From Syngnathus acus (taxonomy: Eukaryota > Chordata > Actinopteri > Syngnathiformes > Syngnathidae), in assembly GCF_901709675.1 (NCBI RefSeq), contig NC_051090.1, forward strand, positions 11,945,842-12,009,841: a DNA stretch of 64,000 nucleotides. Reading direction: 5' to 3'. The translations under genes and the position numbers were made by a program. The notes under the pieces were generated by a model. That model ran no database searches. It saw only the letters and a program-made list of their open reading frames with translations, and was not told where the DNA came from. Below, one piece after another: positions 20,156-32,600 of this stretch; the stretch's first letter is position 1; every line of letters begins with the position of its first letter.

Positions 20156-20612
20156 AGGCTTGGAGGTCCTGCCTTGACTCCACTGTCCACTTCCTCACAG
20201 TCCTCACCACAGGCTTAGAAGTTTTTAGTTTCTGCCTGTAGGCCGGGATCAGATGAACTAGACAGTGGTCCGAGAGTCCTAAAGCTGCACGAGCCGCAGA
20301 GTGGTATGCATCCTTGATCACGGTGTAGCAGTGGTCCAGAGTCTGTGCCCCTCTGGTGGGACACGTTACGTGCTGTCTGTATCTGGGGAGTTCGTGTGCG
20401 AGGTTCGCCCTGTTAAGATCACCCAGAACAATGATTAGTGAATTTGGTAGAAGTTTCTCCATGTCTGTTACCTGGTCGGCCAGCATCTGCGTGGCTTCAC
20501 TCGCACGTGCGTGTGGTGGAATGTAAACAGCCGCCATGACGATCGAGGAGAACTCCCGTGGTGAATAGAACGGCCGGCAGTTTATGAAAAGTGTTTCTAG
20601 GATCCGGTTGTT
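20156..20612 (-). pseudogene. L2-B endonuclease fragment
   Basis: The minus-strand frame reads LETLFINCRPFYSPREFSSI, VMAAVYIPPHARASEAT, SLIIVLGDLNRANL, CPTRGAQTLDHCYTVIKDAY and LGLSDHCLVHLIPAYRQ, ending KWTVESRQDLQ, where L2-A interrupts it. This is the C-terminal half of an L2-type endonuclease, with the catalytic Asp of SDH kept. It is 5'-truncated at about 20612 where pogo-like sequence begins. Confidence 0.83.
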
Positions 20613-20779
20613 CCCAAAGATGATCTTTTTTCTGAAATAATTTTACGTTTACGGACTTAAGTAGGAGTCAAAATTTGGGTGCGTATTATACATGGGTACA
20701 GGCTTTTTTCCAGCATCGACATGCCATTTTTAGGGTGCGTATTATACATGGGGGCGCATTATACATGGCAAAAACGGTA

Positions 20780-21902
20780 ATTATACCTACACACCAAATC
20801 AATAAAGAAGACATAACTAGACATTTTTGATAGGTGGTAATGACAAAGGTTTTGATAACTTCATGATCTGATATGTATTTCTGTGCACTTTGAAATAACA
20901 AATGTTTTTCGATATATTGCCTGAATAGCTTAATGACCCTTAAGGAACTGTTTACTGCATGCCTGATTATTTTCTAAATCACGGACACTGCCAAAGTCGT
21001 CTAAAAATGTTCAGTACTTGATTATATCTTATTAATTAATCTTGATTAATGCTAGACGGCAGCTTTGGATTACTACTGAACGTTCTGGACAGAGGGAAAT
21101 GTTTTGCCTAACAATGAAAAGATATGTGTCAAAAGATAGTGTCAAAAGAACAAACAAACAAATGCATGGTAAGTGGTGAGTAAGAACTTTGCAAAGTCAG
21201 GGAACATTAACAAATTGATGATGTCACAGCCAAAAGTTCACATAATTCCGTACAAAATGACAAAATTGAAAGAATGATGAATGGGCGGTGTGCGACAGTG
21301 GGCGAAGTGGATGTATGTGCAAGAATGGTACAGGAAGGACACTTGGAGATAAAACCGGTAGAGGTGCCAGAGGAAGAGCGGCAGGAGGAAACCAACCAAG
21401 AACCCGGTCAAAGGTGATCACCAGGGCCAAAAGACGGGATGGAAAACAGCAGCCCCCACACACACCGAATCGCCCATAATCAGCACCCATCCCAACGGAA
21501 CCAGCACCGACTACCATGGAATCAAACTCTCCTGCAAACTTGCCACACCCCCTGACTCATCACCGATCAAACTTGGCCCACACTGGCATGTGCAAGTGAA
21601 CATAAACTGACCAAAGAACCCTTGAACGTTGCCTTTTCTGAATGGAGACTTTCTGCTCTTGAGCATGGTCGCACAAAAGGCCCAGCGCTGTATTGTACTT
21701 TCCTGAAAACAGAGCTTTGTTAACAAGAATTGTGATTGAACTCAACCAACCTGTGTAAGTCTAATTTTGTTTCGGTGTCTTAGTCTTTTCCTAAAACTGA
21801 AAAAGAAAACGAACACGCAGTGAGTCAACATATGATTGGCTCTGGCTTTTGCCATGAGGTGCAGATAGCGCGCTTCCCAAATTGTGGACCAAATCCAACC
21901 CC
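20780..21902 (-). mobile_element. Gypsy-type LTR, remainder
   Basis: Homologous over its whole length to the solo LTR 57122-58293 (shared: CTTAATGACCCTTAAGGAAC, GAGGGAAATGTTTTGCCTAA, TGAATGGAGACTTTCTGCTC). It ends AATTGTGGACCAAATCCAAC. With 9741-9879 it makes one LTR of about 1.26 kb. No target-site duplication could be recognised. Confidence 0.75.
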
Positions 21903-22508
21903 AAGGTAGCGTTTACTTGCGGCATAAACTTTTTGATTGGTTAAAAGATGTCAAGTTGTCCATACATACATAACACGTAACAAAATAAGTCCCCTCACAA
22001 TATTTATGAACACGTGGTGAATTGTCTTCGGTGCTCAGCTGGTCTTCAAAAGCACGTGGTGGAAGGTGGCTGGCTCGGGGAAGGAAAACCTCTGTGACAT
22101 ATGGCGGATTTTAAAGATTTTATTCAACCAATGTCAGAGTAAAGTGCCTCACGCCCAGAAAACATTTCGAGTGCGCCCCCTGAGTCTTCCAGTCTCCATG
22201 CTTCATACCTGGCGACTCTTAACCCCATTGCTCTGCCTAACAGCTGCGGGTTGACCTCCGACTTGCCGATACGGCCTCCCTATCATCCTTTTCTGGTCAC
22301 AACCAACTGGATGTTCTATATTCTGTCGGCGTAAATCTTCATTCCTGAAACCAAACCCCAATATCCCGCACGAACTGGTTAGTCCCTGACCTGGTACATG
22401 ACCCCAGCCTTATGAGGAAAACATACAAAAATAAGAGCAGGATAAAAATATACTACAACATCTCGTAAACAAGCACTGCAGTCAAGCAACAAAGTAAGCT
22501 AATGCTAG
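21903..22508. other. No gene seen; shared repeat segments
   Basis: Two short pieces (near 21960-22012 and 22465-22508) reappear joined at 36036-36130: ACACGTAACAAAATAAGTCC and AACAAGCACTGCAGTCAAG. An interspersed repeat therefore lies here with about 450 bp of other sequence inserted. I recognise no coding region. Confidence 0.4.
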
Positions 22509-22635
22509 CACTAGCGCAGGGGTCACCAACACGGTGCCCGCGGGCATCAGGTCGCCCGTGAGGACCGCATGAGTCGCCCGCAGGACTGTTCTAAAATTAG
22601 CTCAAATAGCTGCACCTGTCAGTGAGCTGCATCTA

Positions 22636-23294
22636 CAGTGGAGCCTTGGTTTTCGAACGTCCCGGTTCTCGACGGTATTCGAACAAAAAATTTGAGATTT
22701 TTTTGCTTCGGATGTCGGACGAAATTCGGTTGTCGAACCTCGCGAGATGAGCCGAGAGGACCCGCATGCCAACTGACTCCGTTCGTTATTACGTTCTCGT
22801 TACTCTGAGGATTGCATCAACTCTAATCATGCCTCCAAAGGTAGCAAGTGGGTGCAGTAAAGCCATCCTAAAACACAAAGATGCTCCTAAAGCAATGCGA
22901 CACTGAGCGCCTGGCGCGCTGCGGTTGCGCGATCGGACAAAATTAAGCTCCCTGCGCACTGATGTCCACTTAAATTTTGGAAAGTACATCAGGACTTTAA
23001 AAATATTTTCTAAATTTCAGCGACGGCTCTGTCACGATAATGCGACCAGCGCAGTGCAGTTGCGCGGTCGTCGACGCGCTACGGTTGCACGTTCGGCGGT
23101 GCACTGCAGTTGCGCGATTGGACAAAAATGCGCAAATGAAAAAATGCTTAAAAAAGGCGGTGGTTTTTTTGGGCTTGGAACGGATTTTTTATTTTTCATT
23201 ATTTGTAATGGCAAAATATGAAACGGAATTCAAACGATTCACTTCTCGAACAGCCTTCTGGAACGGATTGTGTTCGAAAACCGAGGCTCCACTG
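22636..23294. mobile_element. pogo-like MITE, copy 1
   Basis: The ends CAGTGGAGCCTTGGTTTTCG and its inverted partner ...CGAAAACCGAGGCTCCACTG are flanked by TA on both sides. Its body shares long stretches with the adjacent second copy. No transposase is encoded. Confidence 0.8.
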
Positions 23295-23305
23295 TATTTA
23301 TTTTC

Positions 23306-23973
23306 CAGTCAAACCTCGGTTTTCGAACGTCCTGGTTCTCGAACAAATCGAAATTCGAACAAAAAATTCGAGATTTTTTTGCTTCGGTTGTCGAACAAAA
23401 TTCGGAGGTTGAACCTCGCGAGATGAGCCGGGAGGACCCGAGAGAACCCGACCGCGCGGCCCGGATGCCGACTGACTCCGTTGTCATTGTATTTTCGTTA
23501 CTTTGAGGATTGTATTAAAACCTAATCATGCCTCCAAAGAAAGCAAGTGGGAGCAGTAAAGCCATCCTAAAACACAAAGACGCTCTTAAAGCAATGCAAC
23601 AGTGAGCGCCCGGCGCGCTGCGGTTGCGCGATCGGACCAAATTAAGCTCCCTGCTCACTGAGGTCCACTTAAATTTTGGAAAATACATCAGGACTTTAAA
23701 AATATTTTCTAAATTTCAGCGACGGCTCTGTCACAATAATGCGACCAGCGAGGTGCAGTTGCGCGGTGGCCGACGCGCTACGGTTGCGCGTTCGGTGGTG
23801 CGCTGCAGTTGCGCGATCGGACAAATATGCGCAAATGAAAAAATGCTTAAAAAATGCGTTTTTTTTGTTGTCTTTCCATTATTTGTTATGGGACAAATAG
23901 ATTCGGAATTCGACCGATTAACTTCTCGAACCGCCTTCTGGAACGGATTGTGGTCAAATCCAAGGTTTGACTG
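23306..23973. mobile_element. pogo-like MITE, copy 2
   Basis: A diverged sister of copy 1, lying 11 bp away, with ends CAGTCAAACCTCGG...CCAAGGTTTGACTG. TA follows the right end, but the left flank reads TC, so the duplication is not clean. Both copies lie in the hAT MITE. Confidence 0.7.
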
Positions 23974-23983
23974 TATTTTTGCT

Positions 23984-24939
23984 TGTAACTGCATCTGAGG
24001 CAGTATTTCAGCTCAAAGTATTTTTGTTCTTGCCTATTAATGGTGATCAATGAGGCGGAACATTTTTCTGTGTCGTTTCACACGGACCCGTTTTAGTGAC
24101 GGACCACCGGCAAAAATCTCCGCTAGGAAAGGCCAGTTTTTCTAAGCTGTTGACTAGCTGTTAGGCTACGGATTTTAGTTATTGATCTGACTCCAAATTA
24201 TGATCAACATTTAACACATGAATCGTTACGTCCTAATCCACACACTGGTACACCTAACAATTTTGCGAGTTCGTTCTGTCAAAGAGAAGACCAATAAATC
24301 AATTAGGCCGAATTTACCAATTGTTTAATCCTGACAAAGCAAGCTAATACAGGCGCCTGGGTCTCGGGTCCTTAACACAAAAACTAGTGTGCCTTCTGTG
24401 ACCATCAAAAGACAACACATTCTTCCGGGTTGCCCAGTTTTAAAGAAACACAATATGAATATTCAAGCATGCAAAATATTGTGTGGTGATTGGTCGATGG
24501 TCGTCTCCTCCTCGTTTGGGTTTTTCCCCTGCTCAGCACAGGTGTCTGGACCACAAAGACGAGTTGTTCCTCACCGGCCTTGAGATATCCTCCCTGTCTG
24601 GACATCCTGTTCCACAATACTTTGTAGAGAACAAATTCATTGTAGCCTGCACATTCCTTTCCACTTATTAATCACCACACGAGCACACTAGAAATTATAT
24701 TGATATGATTATATATGTCTAATGCAGCCTTAATCAAATATGTTTGCAAACTGCCGAAAGTACATTTCCCTTTACTAGCCAAGTTACAGTTAAGTTTCTT
24801 AAGCCTTATTAACCACCTCTCACGCCTGTATATGCAGCTAATAAGTTCTCACGGTCTGTCAAAGTCTGCCAAGTCAAGATAAACAGATCAGTAACAAAAA
24901 GAACTCGAAGCTGTCTTTTATATACGAGGAGGAGTTATA
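23984..24939 (+). repeat. 5' LTR of BEL element, with 616-bp insert
   Basis: Matches the 3' LTR except for an extra block at 24159-24774. It should hold the promoter; TATATAC occurs near its end. Confidence 0.9.
24159..24774. mobile_element. 616-bp block inside BEL 5' LTR (possible solo LTR)
   Basis: The block starts TGTTAGGCTACGG, ends CCCTTTA and is bracketed by ACTAGC on both sides. The 3' LTR has a single uninterrupted ACTAGC, so this is either a later insertion with a 5-6 bp duplication, such as a solo LTR, or the 3' LTR lost it by recombination between the repeats. No inverted ends and no coding region. Confidence 0.55.
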
Positions 24940-24991
24940 GTGAGAACTTACTGCTTCAGAAGACAGCAGTGAGCAACATAAACCAAGTAAG

Positions 24992-26387
24992 ATGTCTGAG
25001 AGTGGCAGAAAGCATGAAAGTGTGCAGGGCGCAGACTCGCAGCCACAAGTGACTGGAGGCACATTGGTCAGCAACCCGACTACCTCAGAAGAGCCACGAC
25101 TAGGCCAAAGAGTCCGCAATAGGACAGAAAAGGGTCAAGAACTGCACGGTGAGCAATTAAGAAGAGTTGCACATCGTTTCAGTGTGTGCTATGACAAGTG
25201 GAAGGATGCAATTAAAGTGGCCAAACAAGCGCTTCGTGGAGACACTAGAAGGTACTCAGATGAGCAGCTGAATGAATATATCACTCAAGTATGCAATGCA
25301 TCTAAGAGGCTGAATGATGTGTATTATGAGTGGAGACGCATTGATGTTCCTGACAATGAAACACGTCGTCGAGCTGACACCTGTGAAGTAGTGACAGGGA
25401 CGATTGTCAAGGAAGCGATGGACCTTCTAGACAAAAGGGCTAAAGGTCAAAGGCCTGAAAAACAAATACTTGATGACAGGCTGTCCGTAGCCTCACATGA
25501 GACAAGCACTACCTCTCACCACACTAAATCCTCCTCTGCAAGCAGGAAAAGTGCAGCTGCTGAGGTTGCCGCTAACGAAGCTGCCTTAGAGGTAATGCTG
25601 GAACAAGAACGTCGTATTGAGGAGCTTCAGAAACTGGAAGCTGAAGCTGCTGAGTTAAAAGCCAAACAAGAGGCTGAAAATACAGAGAGACAAAGAGTGG
25701 TAGATGCCAAACGCCGAGAACTAGAGCGACTGAAGACTATTAAGAAGCTAAACGCTGCCAAGGCACGGCAACAAGTATATGACCAGAGTGAAGGATCAGG
25801 TCACGTGTCTAAGGGCAACTGCTCAGATGAAGAAATAAATGAGCTTCTACATCGTCGTGTCTCTGTGAAGAGAGAAATTAAGTCTCGAACTAGTTCGCCA
25901 CAGAACCGTTCTCCACCAACACTAGAATTACAATGTTCTCCAACAAGGCAAAGGGACAGAGTTGAGGACAGCACATCAGCTCTTGTCAGAGCACTTGCAG
26001 AATCCATCAGTGCGAGTCGCATTCCTCTACCAGTGTTCAATGGTGACCCACTGAGGTTCAATGACTGGAAGGTGTCCTTTCAGACGCTCGTTGACAGAAA
26101 GAATATTCCTGCAGAAGAGAAGATATATTATCTTCGCAAGTACGTGGGGGGAGCTGCCAAAAGGTCCATAGAAAGTTACTTCTTGCTGGGCTCTGAGTCC
26201 GCCTATTATGCAGCATGGCAAATGCTAGAAGAACGATATGGCAATTCATTCCTAATCGCCAAAGCTTTCAGAGACAAGATCGACTCGTGGCCCAAGATAA
26301 ATTCCAAAGGCAGTGTGGAGCTTCAAGAACTTGCTGACTTCCTGCGCAGCTGTGAGTCTGCCATGTCTCAAATCAGAGGTCTTCAAG
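24992..26387 (+). CDS. BEL gag region of polyprotein (split by L2)
   Basis: The first 465 or so residues of the Gag-Pol polyprotein. MSESGRKHESVQGADSQ opens the frame 53 nt after the LTR. Residues about 200-260 form a strong coiled coil (LEQERRIEELQKLEAEAAEL). Residues about 340-465 are the DUF1759-type capsid region (PLPVFNGDPLRFNDWKVSFQ, IESYFLLGSESAYYAAW, MLEERYGNSFLIAKAFRDKI). The frame is intact until L2-C enters after RGLQ. The rest of Gag, with zinc knuckles, resumes at 29641. It packages element RNA in particles. Inactive because of the insertion. Confidence 0.88.
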
Positions 26388-26395
26388 ATGGCGGC
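26384..26395 (+). promoter_or_regulatory. TISU/YY1 motif at start of L2-C
   Basis: CAAGATGGCGGC with the L2-C start ATG at 26388. Here the CAAG part could also come from the BEL target, because AAG is repeated on the other side of the LINE. The match must be judged with the copy at 58873-58884. Confidence 0.45.
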
Positions 26396-29355
26396 GCGTG
26401 CACACGCAGCGACCTCTCTCTGTCCCGCCCGTACGGTGTTTTGTTCGTTTAATGAGTGTTTGTCCGAGAGTTTTCTGTGTTCGTCTCGTCGTACTGAGTC
26501 GTGCTACAAGTACATGTTCTGCTCGACATCGGCGAAAGCGAGTTTTGTGGCGTTCTGGACTTTGAAGCGGGGACATTAAAGGAGCTAGGACTGCTCCGTC
26601 CTGAAACGTCGCCGGACTCGCCTGCTATTCCTCCCCCGGTTAGGGAGCGTCGGAAGCGGTGTGCGAGGAGGCTGAAGAGGGGCAAGCGCGGAGGCGTCCG
26701 GGCCAGGCTGGCGGCCAACCCAGCTCGCCCGGCCGTGCCTTCCATTCTTCTGGCGAATGTTCGATCGCTGAACAACAAAATGGATTACGTTCGCCTGCTG
26801 AGATCTACGAACCGGACAGTGCGTAACTGCTGTGTGCTCGTGTTCACTGAGACTTGGTTGACTGTCAACATTCCGGACTCTGCTGTACATCTGGAGCGGC
26901 TAGCGTGCTATCGGGCGGACCGGGCCATTGTAAAAGGGGGAAAAACGCGAGGAGGTGGAATATGCGTCTACATCCGTGACGAATGGTGCCGGGACTCTGT
27001 AGTGGTATGCAAGCACTGCTCGCCACTGGCGGAGTTTGTGATCATTAAGTGCCGTCCTTTTTACCTGCCGAGGGAATTTACTGCGATTCTGCTAGTCGCG
27101 GTATACATCCCGCCTTCCAACATCGAAGGCGACAGGATCGCGGCTCTTAGTGAACTGTACCAGTCTGTCAGTGAACAACATCTTCGCTGGGGATTTTAAT
27201 CACGCTAACCTGAAGTCTGTTTTTCCGAGGCTTCACCAACATGTTAATTTTCCAACACGTGGTGACAGCTTCCTGGACCTGGTCTACTCTTCACATAAAG
27301 GAGCTTTCAAAGCCGCCCCCCTCCCCCATCTTGGACTTTCTGACCATATCACTGTTATGCTTTTGCCCGCATACAGACAAATGGTGAAAGCATCCAGGCC
27401 GGTTCGCAAGCGGGTGAGAGTGTTGCCTGAGGGTGCCTCTGATGTGCTTCGAGACTGCTTTGGCTCTACTGACTGGGAAATGTTTAAGCAGGCGGCCACT
27501 TGCAATGGTCGGACGGATATAGAGGAGTATACTGACTCTGTTTCCTCTTACGTCGCGAAGTGCATTGCTGATGTGACCCACTCGAAATACATCGTCACTC
27601 GGGCTAACTGGAAGCCGTGGCTGACTGGGGCTGTCCTCAGGCTGCTGAGGGTCAGGGACAAAGCCTTCAGAGGCGGGGGATGAGGCTGGCTTGAGGACAG
27701 CGAGGGCCGACCTGTCCCGGGGCATCAAGGAGGCGAAAAGGGCGTTCTCTTGCAGAATTACCGCCCACTTCAAGGACAGCAAGGACGCACGGAGCCTTTG
27801 GCAGGGCATTCAGACCATCACGGACTACAAGCCCGCGCCGCAGAGCTGTGAGGGCGACATCCGTCTGCTCAACGATCTCAGTCGCTTCTTTGCTCGCTTC
27901 GACGCTCAGAACAGCACTTGCCCGCTGAAGGCCCCTCTTCCTCCACAAGAGCAGCCCCTGTGCCTCTCTGCTGATAGCGTGAGGAGGGCGCTTGCCGGTA
28001 TCAACACTCGTAAGGCGGCGGGCCCTGACAACATCCCGGGTCGAGCGCTGAAGGACTGCGCTGGGGAGCTGACGGGTGTCTTCACGGACATCTTCAACAT
28101 TTCCCTGCAGCAAGCCATCGTCCCTTCGTGTTTCAAGGCTGCCACCATCGTACCTGTGCCGAAGAAACCTGCCCCGTCCTGCTTCAATGACTACCGCCCC
28201 GTGGCACTGACGCCCATCATCATGAAGTGCTTTGAGCGGCTTGTCATGGAGCACATCAGATCCATTCTACCCCCCACCATAGACCCCTTCCAGTTTGCGT
28301 ACCGAGCCAAACGGTCCTCTGAGGATGCCATCTGCTCGGCCCTCCACTCGGCCCTCACCCACCTGGAGAGTAGGGACTCGTATGTGAGATTGCTGTTTGT
28401 GGACTTCAGTTCTGCCTTCAACACCATTGTGCCACAACGACTCATCTGCAAACTCGCCAAGCTGGGCCTCAGTACCTACCTCTGCAACTGGCTACTAGAC
28501 TTCCTCAGTCAGAGACCTCAGGTGGTACGTGTTGGCGACAAGATCTCCGCCAGCATCACGCTGAGCACGGGGGCCCCCCAAGGCTGCGTGCTCAGTCCGT
28601 TGCTCTTCACCCTGCTGACGCATGACTGCGCTGCAACCTACAGCGCCAACCGCATGGTGACATTTGCTGACGACACGACTCTGGTGGGTCTCATCACCAA
28701 GGGCGACGAGACTCAATACAGGTTGGAGGTTGACCTTCTGACCACGTGGTGCAAGGACAACAACCTACTGCTGAACGTCAACAAGACCAAGGAGATTGTT
28801 GTTGACTTCCGGAAGGGTCACACCCAACACCTGCCGCTGACCATCGACGGTGCTGTGGTGGAGAGAGTGAGCAGCACCAGGTTCCTGGGGGTGCACATCA
28901 GTGAGGATCTCTCCTGGTCCACCAACACCGCATCACTGGCGAAGAAGGCCCAGCGCCGCCTGTACTTCCTGCGGAAACTCAGGCGAGCGTGTGCTCCTCC
29001 GGCCGTCATGACTACATTTTACCGTGGCACCATTGAGAGCGTCCTCTCCAGTTGTATTGCTGTTTGGGGTGGTAGCTGCACTGACTACAACATGAAGGCC
29101 CTCCAGCGCATAGTGAACACGGCTGGTAAGATTATTGGTGCTTCACTCCCCTCCTTGAAGGACATTTACGCCTCCCATCTCACCCGCAAGGCGACCACGA
29201 TTGTGAGTGATGTGAGTCACCCCGCTCACTCTTTGTTCGATCTTCTGCCCTCTGGGAAGAGGTACAGGAGCCTGCGCTCCCGCACCACCAGACTCACCAA
29301 CAGCTTCGTACTCCAGGCTGTTAGGATCCTGAACTCTCTCCCCCCTTCTGCGTAG
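26388..29355 (+). pseudogene. L2-C endonuclease/reverse transcriptase, frameshifted
   Basis: The frame starts MAARAHAATSLC but shifts near 26500. It then shows an Arg/Lys-rich stretch, SILLANVRSLNNKMDYVRLL, VLVFTETWLTVN, GGGICVYIRDEWCRDS and VAVYIPPSNIEG. About 28 nt are missing near 27180 compared with the copy at 56.9 kb, giving a second shift before NIFAGDFNHANL and GLSDHITVMLLPAYR. A third shift at 27685 leads to the long reverse transcriptase frame ([60 protein letters not shown]). The family is certain; this copy is dead. Confidence 0.88.
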
Positions 29356-29640
29356 CGTCCTGTACTTTTGCGCTATATTCTGACTGTCTGCTGTATGCTC
29401 CGTTTTGCTCCTCTTATTTATTTATTTATTTATTGTGTTATTTGTTTATTTATTATTTATTCATCACTCTTATTATTCATTGTTTGTGCCTTCTTGTTTT
29501 TATTTTGTGTTGTTTGCTTGTATGTATGTCGTGTACTATGTTTTGTCACCGTGGGATAGTGGAAACGTAATTTCGATTTCTTTGTGTGTCTTGGCATGTG
29601 AAGAGGTTGACAATAAAGCAGACTTTGACTTTGACTTTGA
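26388..29640 (+). mobile_element. L2-C LINE, nearly full length
   Basis: Inserted in the BEL gag between RGLQ and VLNDCNENQ. The 3' end is CAATAAAGCAGACTTTGACT with the (ACTTTG)n tail. The 5' end coincides with the start codon, as in the related copy ending at 58880. Flanks share only AAG. This is the longest L2-C copy in the window. Confidence 0.9.
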
Positions 29641-32600
29641 AGTACTAAATGACTGCAACGAGAACCAGAAAATACTCTCCAAACTACCAGACTGGTTGAC
29701 CTCAAGATGGAACAGAAAGGTCATTGAAATAGAAGAAGAAACTCACATGTTCCCCAGCTTCAGTCAGTTTGTAAAGTTCCTCACGCGTGAAGCCAAAATT
29801 GCATGCAGTCCTATTACATCTCTCCATGCTCTGAAACCAACGGAAAGAGTTTTGGAGAAGGGCTCAAAGATCAGAGGTCCTGGAGCAAAGGTCTTTGCAA
29901 CCAGCTCAGATGGGCAAGCCGTCCCCACAAACTGTATCTTCTGTGACAAGGTCGGACACAGTCTTCAAAGGTGCCGGAGGTTCATGCAGAAGACAAACTT
30001 AGAACGAGTCAAGTTTGTTCAAGAAAGAAAGTTGTGCTTCGGCTGTCTGAAGTCTGGTCATCGCTCCAAGGACTGTGGAGAAAGAAACACATGTGATACT
30101 TGTGAGAAAGGACATCCAACTTGCCTTCATGATGATCGCGCCAAGGAAGAAAGAATGTCAACAAAGCCTTATGGATCAAGGTACAGTGACAAGCCCAAAG
30201 AGAAGGAAAATGAACAGCCACAAGAGCAGGCAGAAACACCATCAAATGAGGCAACAACAAATAGAGTTGTACAGAATACCGTGGACACGCATACTTCCAC
30301 AATAATTCCAGTGTGGCTGTCATCTGTAAGTGAGCCAAATCGTGAAGTCCTTGTGTATGCACTCCTTGACACACAAAGTGACACAACCTTTGTCCTCGAG
30401 GAGGCGGTAAAGGCTCTCAACACAAAGAGTGCGCCAGTTCAGTTAAAGCTCTCAACACTGGCTTCGAGAAACACAGTCGTGTCCTGCCAGAAACTGACTG
30501 GTCTACAAGTACGAGGATTTTATTCGGACAAGCTTATTCCTCTGCCAGTGACGTACTCAAGAGAGTTTATTCCTGCAAACAGAGACCATATTCCCACACC
30601 AGAGACGGCAAAGGCATGGCCTCATCTTGAACACATCCCTGATGAGATTGCTCCTCTGCAAAGCTGTGATGTCGGCCTGTTAATCGGCTACAACTGTGCT
30701 CAGGTCCTTATACCAAGACAAGTGGTGCCTGGGGAAGAGCATCAGCCGTTTGCACAGAGAACAGACTTGGGCTGGAGTGTGGTGGGATATGGTAACCCCT
30801 GTCTCAACTATGGAGATGCAATTGGAATGAGTCACCAAGTGATAGCGAAGCAAGTGATGCCAGGGCTACCGTCCTCATCAGACCTCACAAGTGAAGTTCA
30901 CTATGTCTGTAGAACACAGATAAAAAAGGTTATCTTACCTGCAGAAGTCATGAAGATGCTGGAGTCTGACTTCATTGAAAGGTCATCAGAGGCCAGTTCC
31001 ATCTCTCAAGAGGATTTAAAATTCCTGTCAGAAATGGAAACGGGCATCAAGTTAAAGAGCGACGGACATTATGAAATGCTGCTGCCATTCAAAAAGGAAA
31101 GGCCTAACTTACCCGATAACAAGATCTGTGCTATTCAACGCCTGAAGTGCCTTGAAAGGAAAATGAAAAGAAATCATCAATATTACGAAGATTACAAGAC
31201 CTTCATGGACGAGACCATTAGCCGTGGGGATGCAGAAATGGTCCCAGAGGAAGACATTCACAAAACCCCAGCTTGGTGTGTATCACCCTCAAAAGCCTGA
31301 GAAGATACGTGTTGTGTTTGATTGCTCTGCCAAGTACCAGGGCACATCCTTGAATGACCATCTCCTGACTGGTCCCGAGTTGACAAACGCTTTGGTGGGA
31401 GTTCTGTATCGCTTTCGAAGAGGTCCGGTGGCAATCATGTGTGACATAGAACGCATGTTCCACCAGTTCCACGTCAAGGCAGAAGACCAAGATTACCTAT
31501 GATTCCTTTGGTGGGAGAATGGGGATCTTGAAGGCCAACCTTCCATCTATCGGATGAAAGTCCACTTGTTTGGTGCCGCTTCGTCACCTGGTTGTGCCAA
31601 TTACGGATTAAAGCACATCGCCATTGAAGGACGAGGGCATTTCAGTGAAGACACCATAAAGTTCATCCAACGGAACTTCTACGTTGATGACGGACTGTCA
31701 AGCGTAGCATCGGAAGACCAAGCAATACAACTGGTGAAAGAAGCTAGAGAGCTTTGCAGCACAGGCAAACTCCGGCTGCATAAGTTTGTCTCTAACAGCA
31801 AAGAAGTCCTAGCTACAATCCCAAAGGAAGAATGTGTAGAAGCTGTCAAAGACAAGGACATGGCACTCGGTGAACTGCACATGGAAAGAGCACTCGATGT
31901 AGAGTGGTGCGTAGCCTCTGATGAGTTCCAGTTCAGAGTGACCGTCAAGCAGAACCCACTTACTCGAAGAGGAGTCTTGTCCACGGTTGCTTCCATATAC
32001 GACCCACTGGGATTTGTGGCACCATTCATCCTGGTGGGAAAGCAGATCCTGCAGCAAATGTGTCGTGACAAGCTTAGCTGGGATGACACCTTACCCGATG
32101 ATTTACGACCTCGGTGGGAAAGCTGGCTCCAAGACCTGCAAAATTTGGCTGGGGTGAAGATTCCGAGATGTTATGTTCCATCAAGCTTCAAGGTCCAACA
32201 CCACGAGTTACACCATTTCTCTGATGCCAGTGTATCAGGCTATGGAGCGTGTTCATACCTCAGAGCTGTGAGTACAACAGGTGAAGTTCACTGTTCCTTG
32301 GTTATGGGAAAGTCAAGAGTTGCCCCAACTAAGGTCATAACCGTACCAAGACTTGAGCTGTCTGCAGCAGTTGTAGCTGTCCGCACCAGTGACATGCTCA
32401 AGAAGGAGTTGGAATTGGAATGCCTACAAGAAATCTTTTGGTCTGATTCAAAGGTTGTCCTCGGATACATCAGCAACGAAGCCAGAAGATTTCATGTATC
32501 TGTTGCAAACCGTGTAGAACGCATCAAGCAAAGCACAGAGTCTACCCAATGGAGGTATGTGGCTTCAGAAGACAATCCAGCCGACCACGCCTCAAGAGGT

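Larger units (their letters stand above)
11228..20612 (-). mobile_element. Outer L2-type LINE (L2-B) with two nested LINEs
   Basis: Three separated pieces join into one minus-strand L2 element: an endonuclease fragment (20156-20612), the rest of ORF2 and start of the 3' UTR (14906-16909), and the 3' UTR with a (TTGAATC)n tail (11228-11520). L2-A split the coding region, and Rex3 split the 3' UTR. The 5' end is truncated. The joins are proven by clean target-site duplications around each inner element. Confidence 0.85.
9880..20777. mobile_element. pogo-like TA element, stretched by nested insertions
   Basis: The two ends pair as CCGTTTTTTTCCATGTATA (9880 on) and TACATGGCAAAAACGG (ending 20777), with TA on both outer sides. 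Both ends also carry the subterminal phrase GTGCGTATTATACATGGGTA. Its own sequence is only about 9880-9898, 10628-11227 and 20613-20777; everything else is later insertions. No transposase was recognised, so it is non-autonomous or its gene was lost. Confidence 0.6.
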
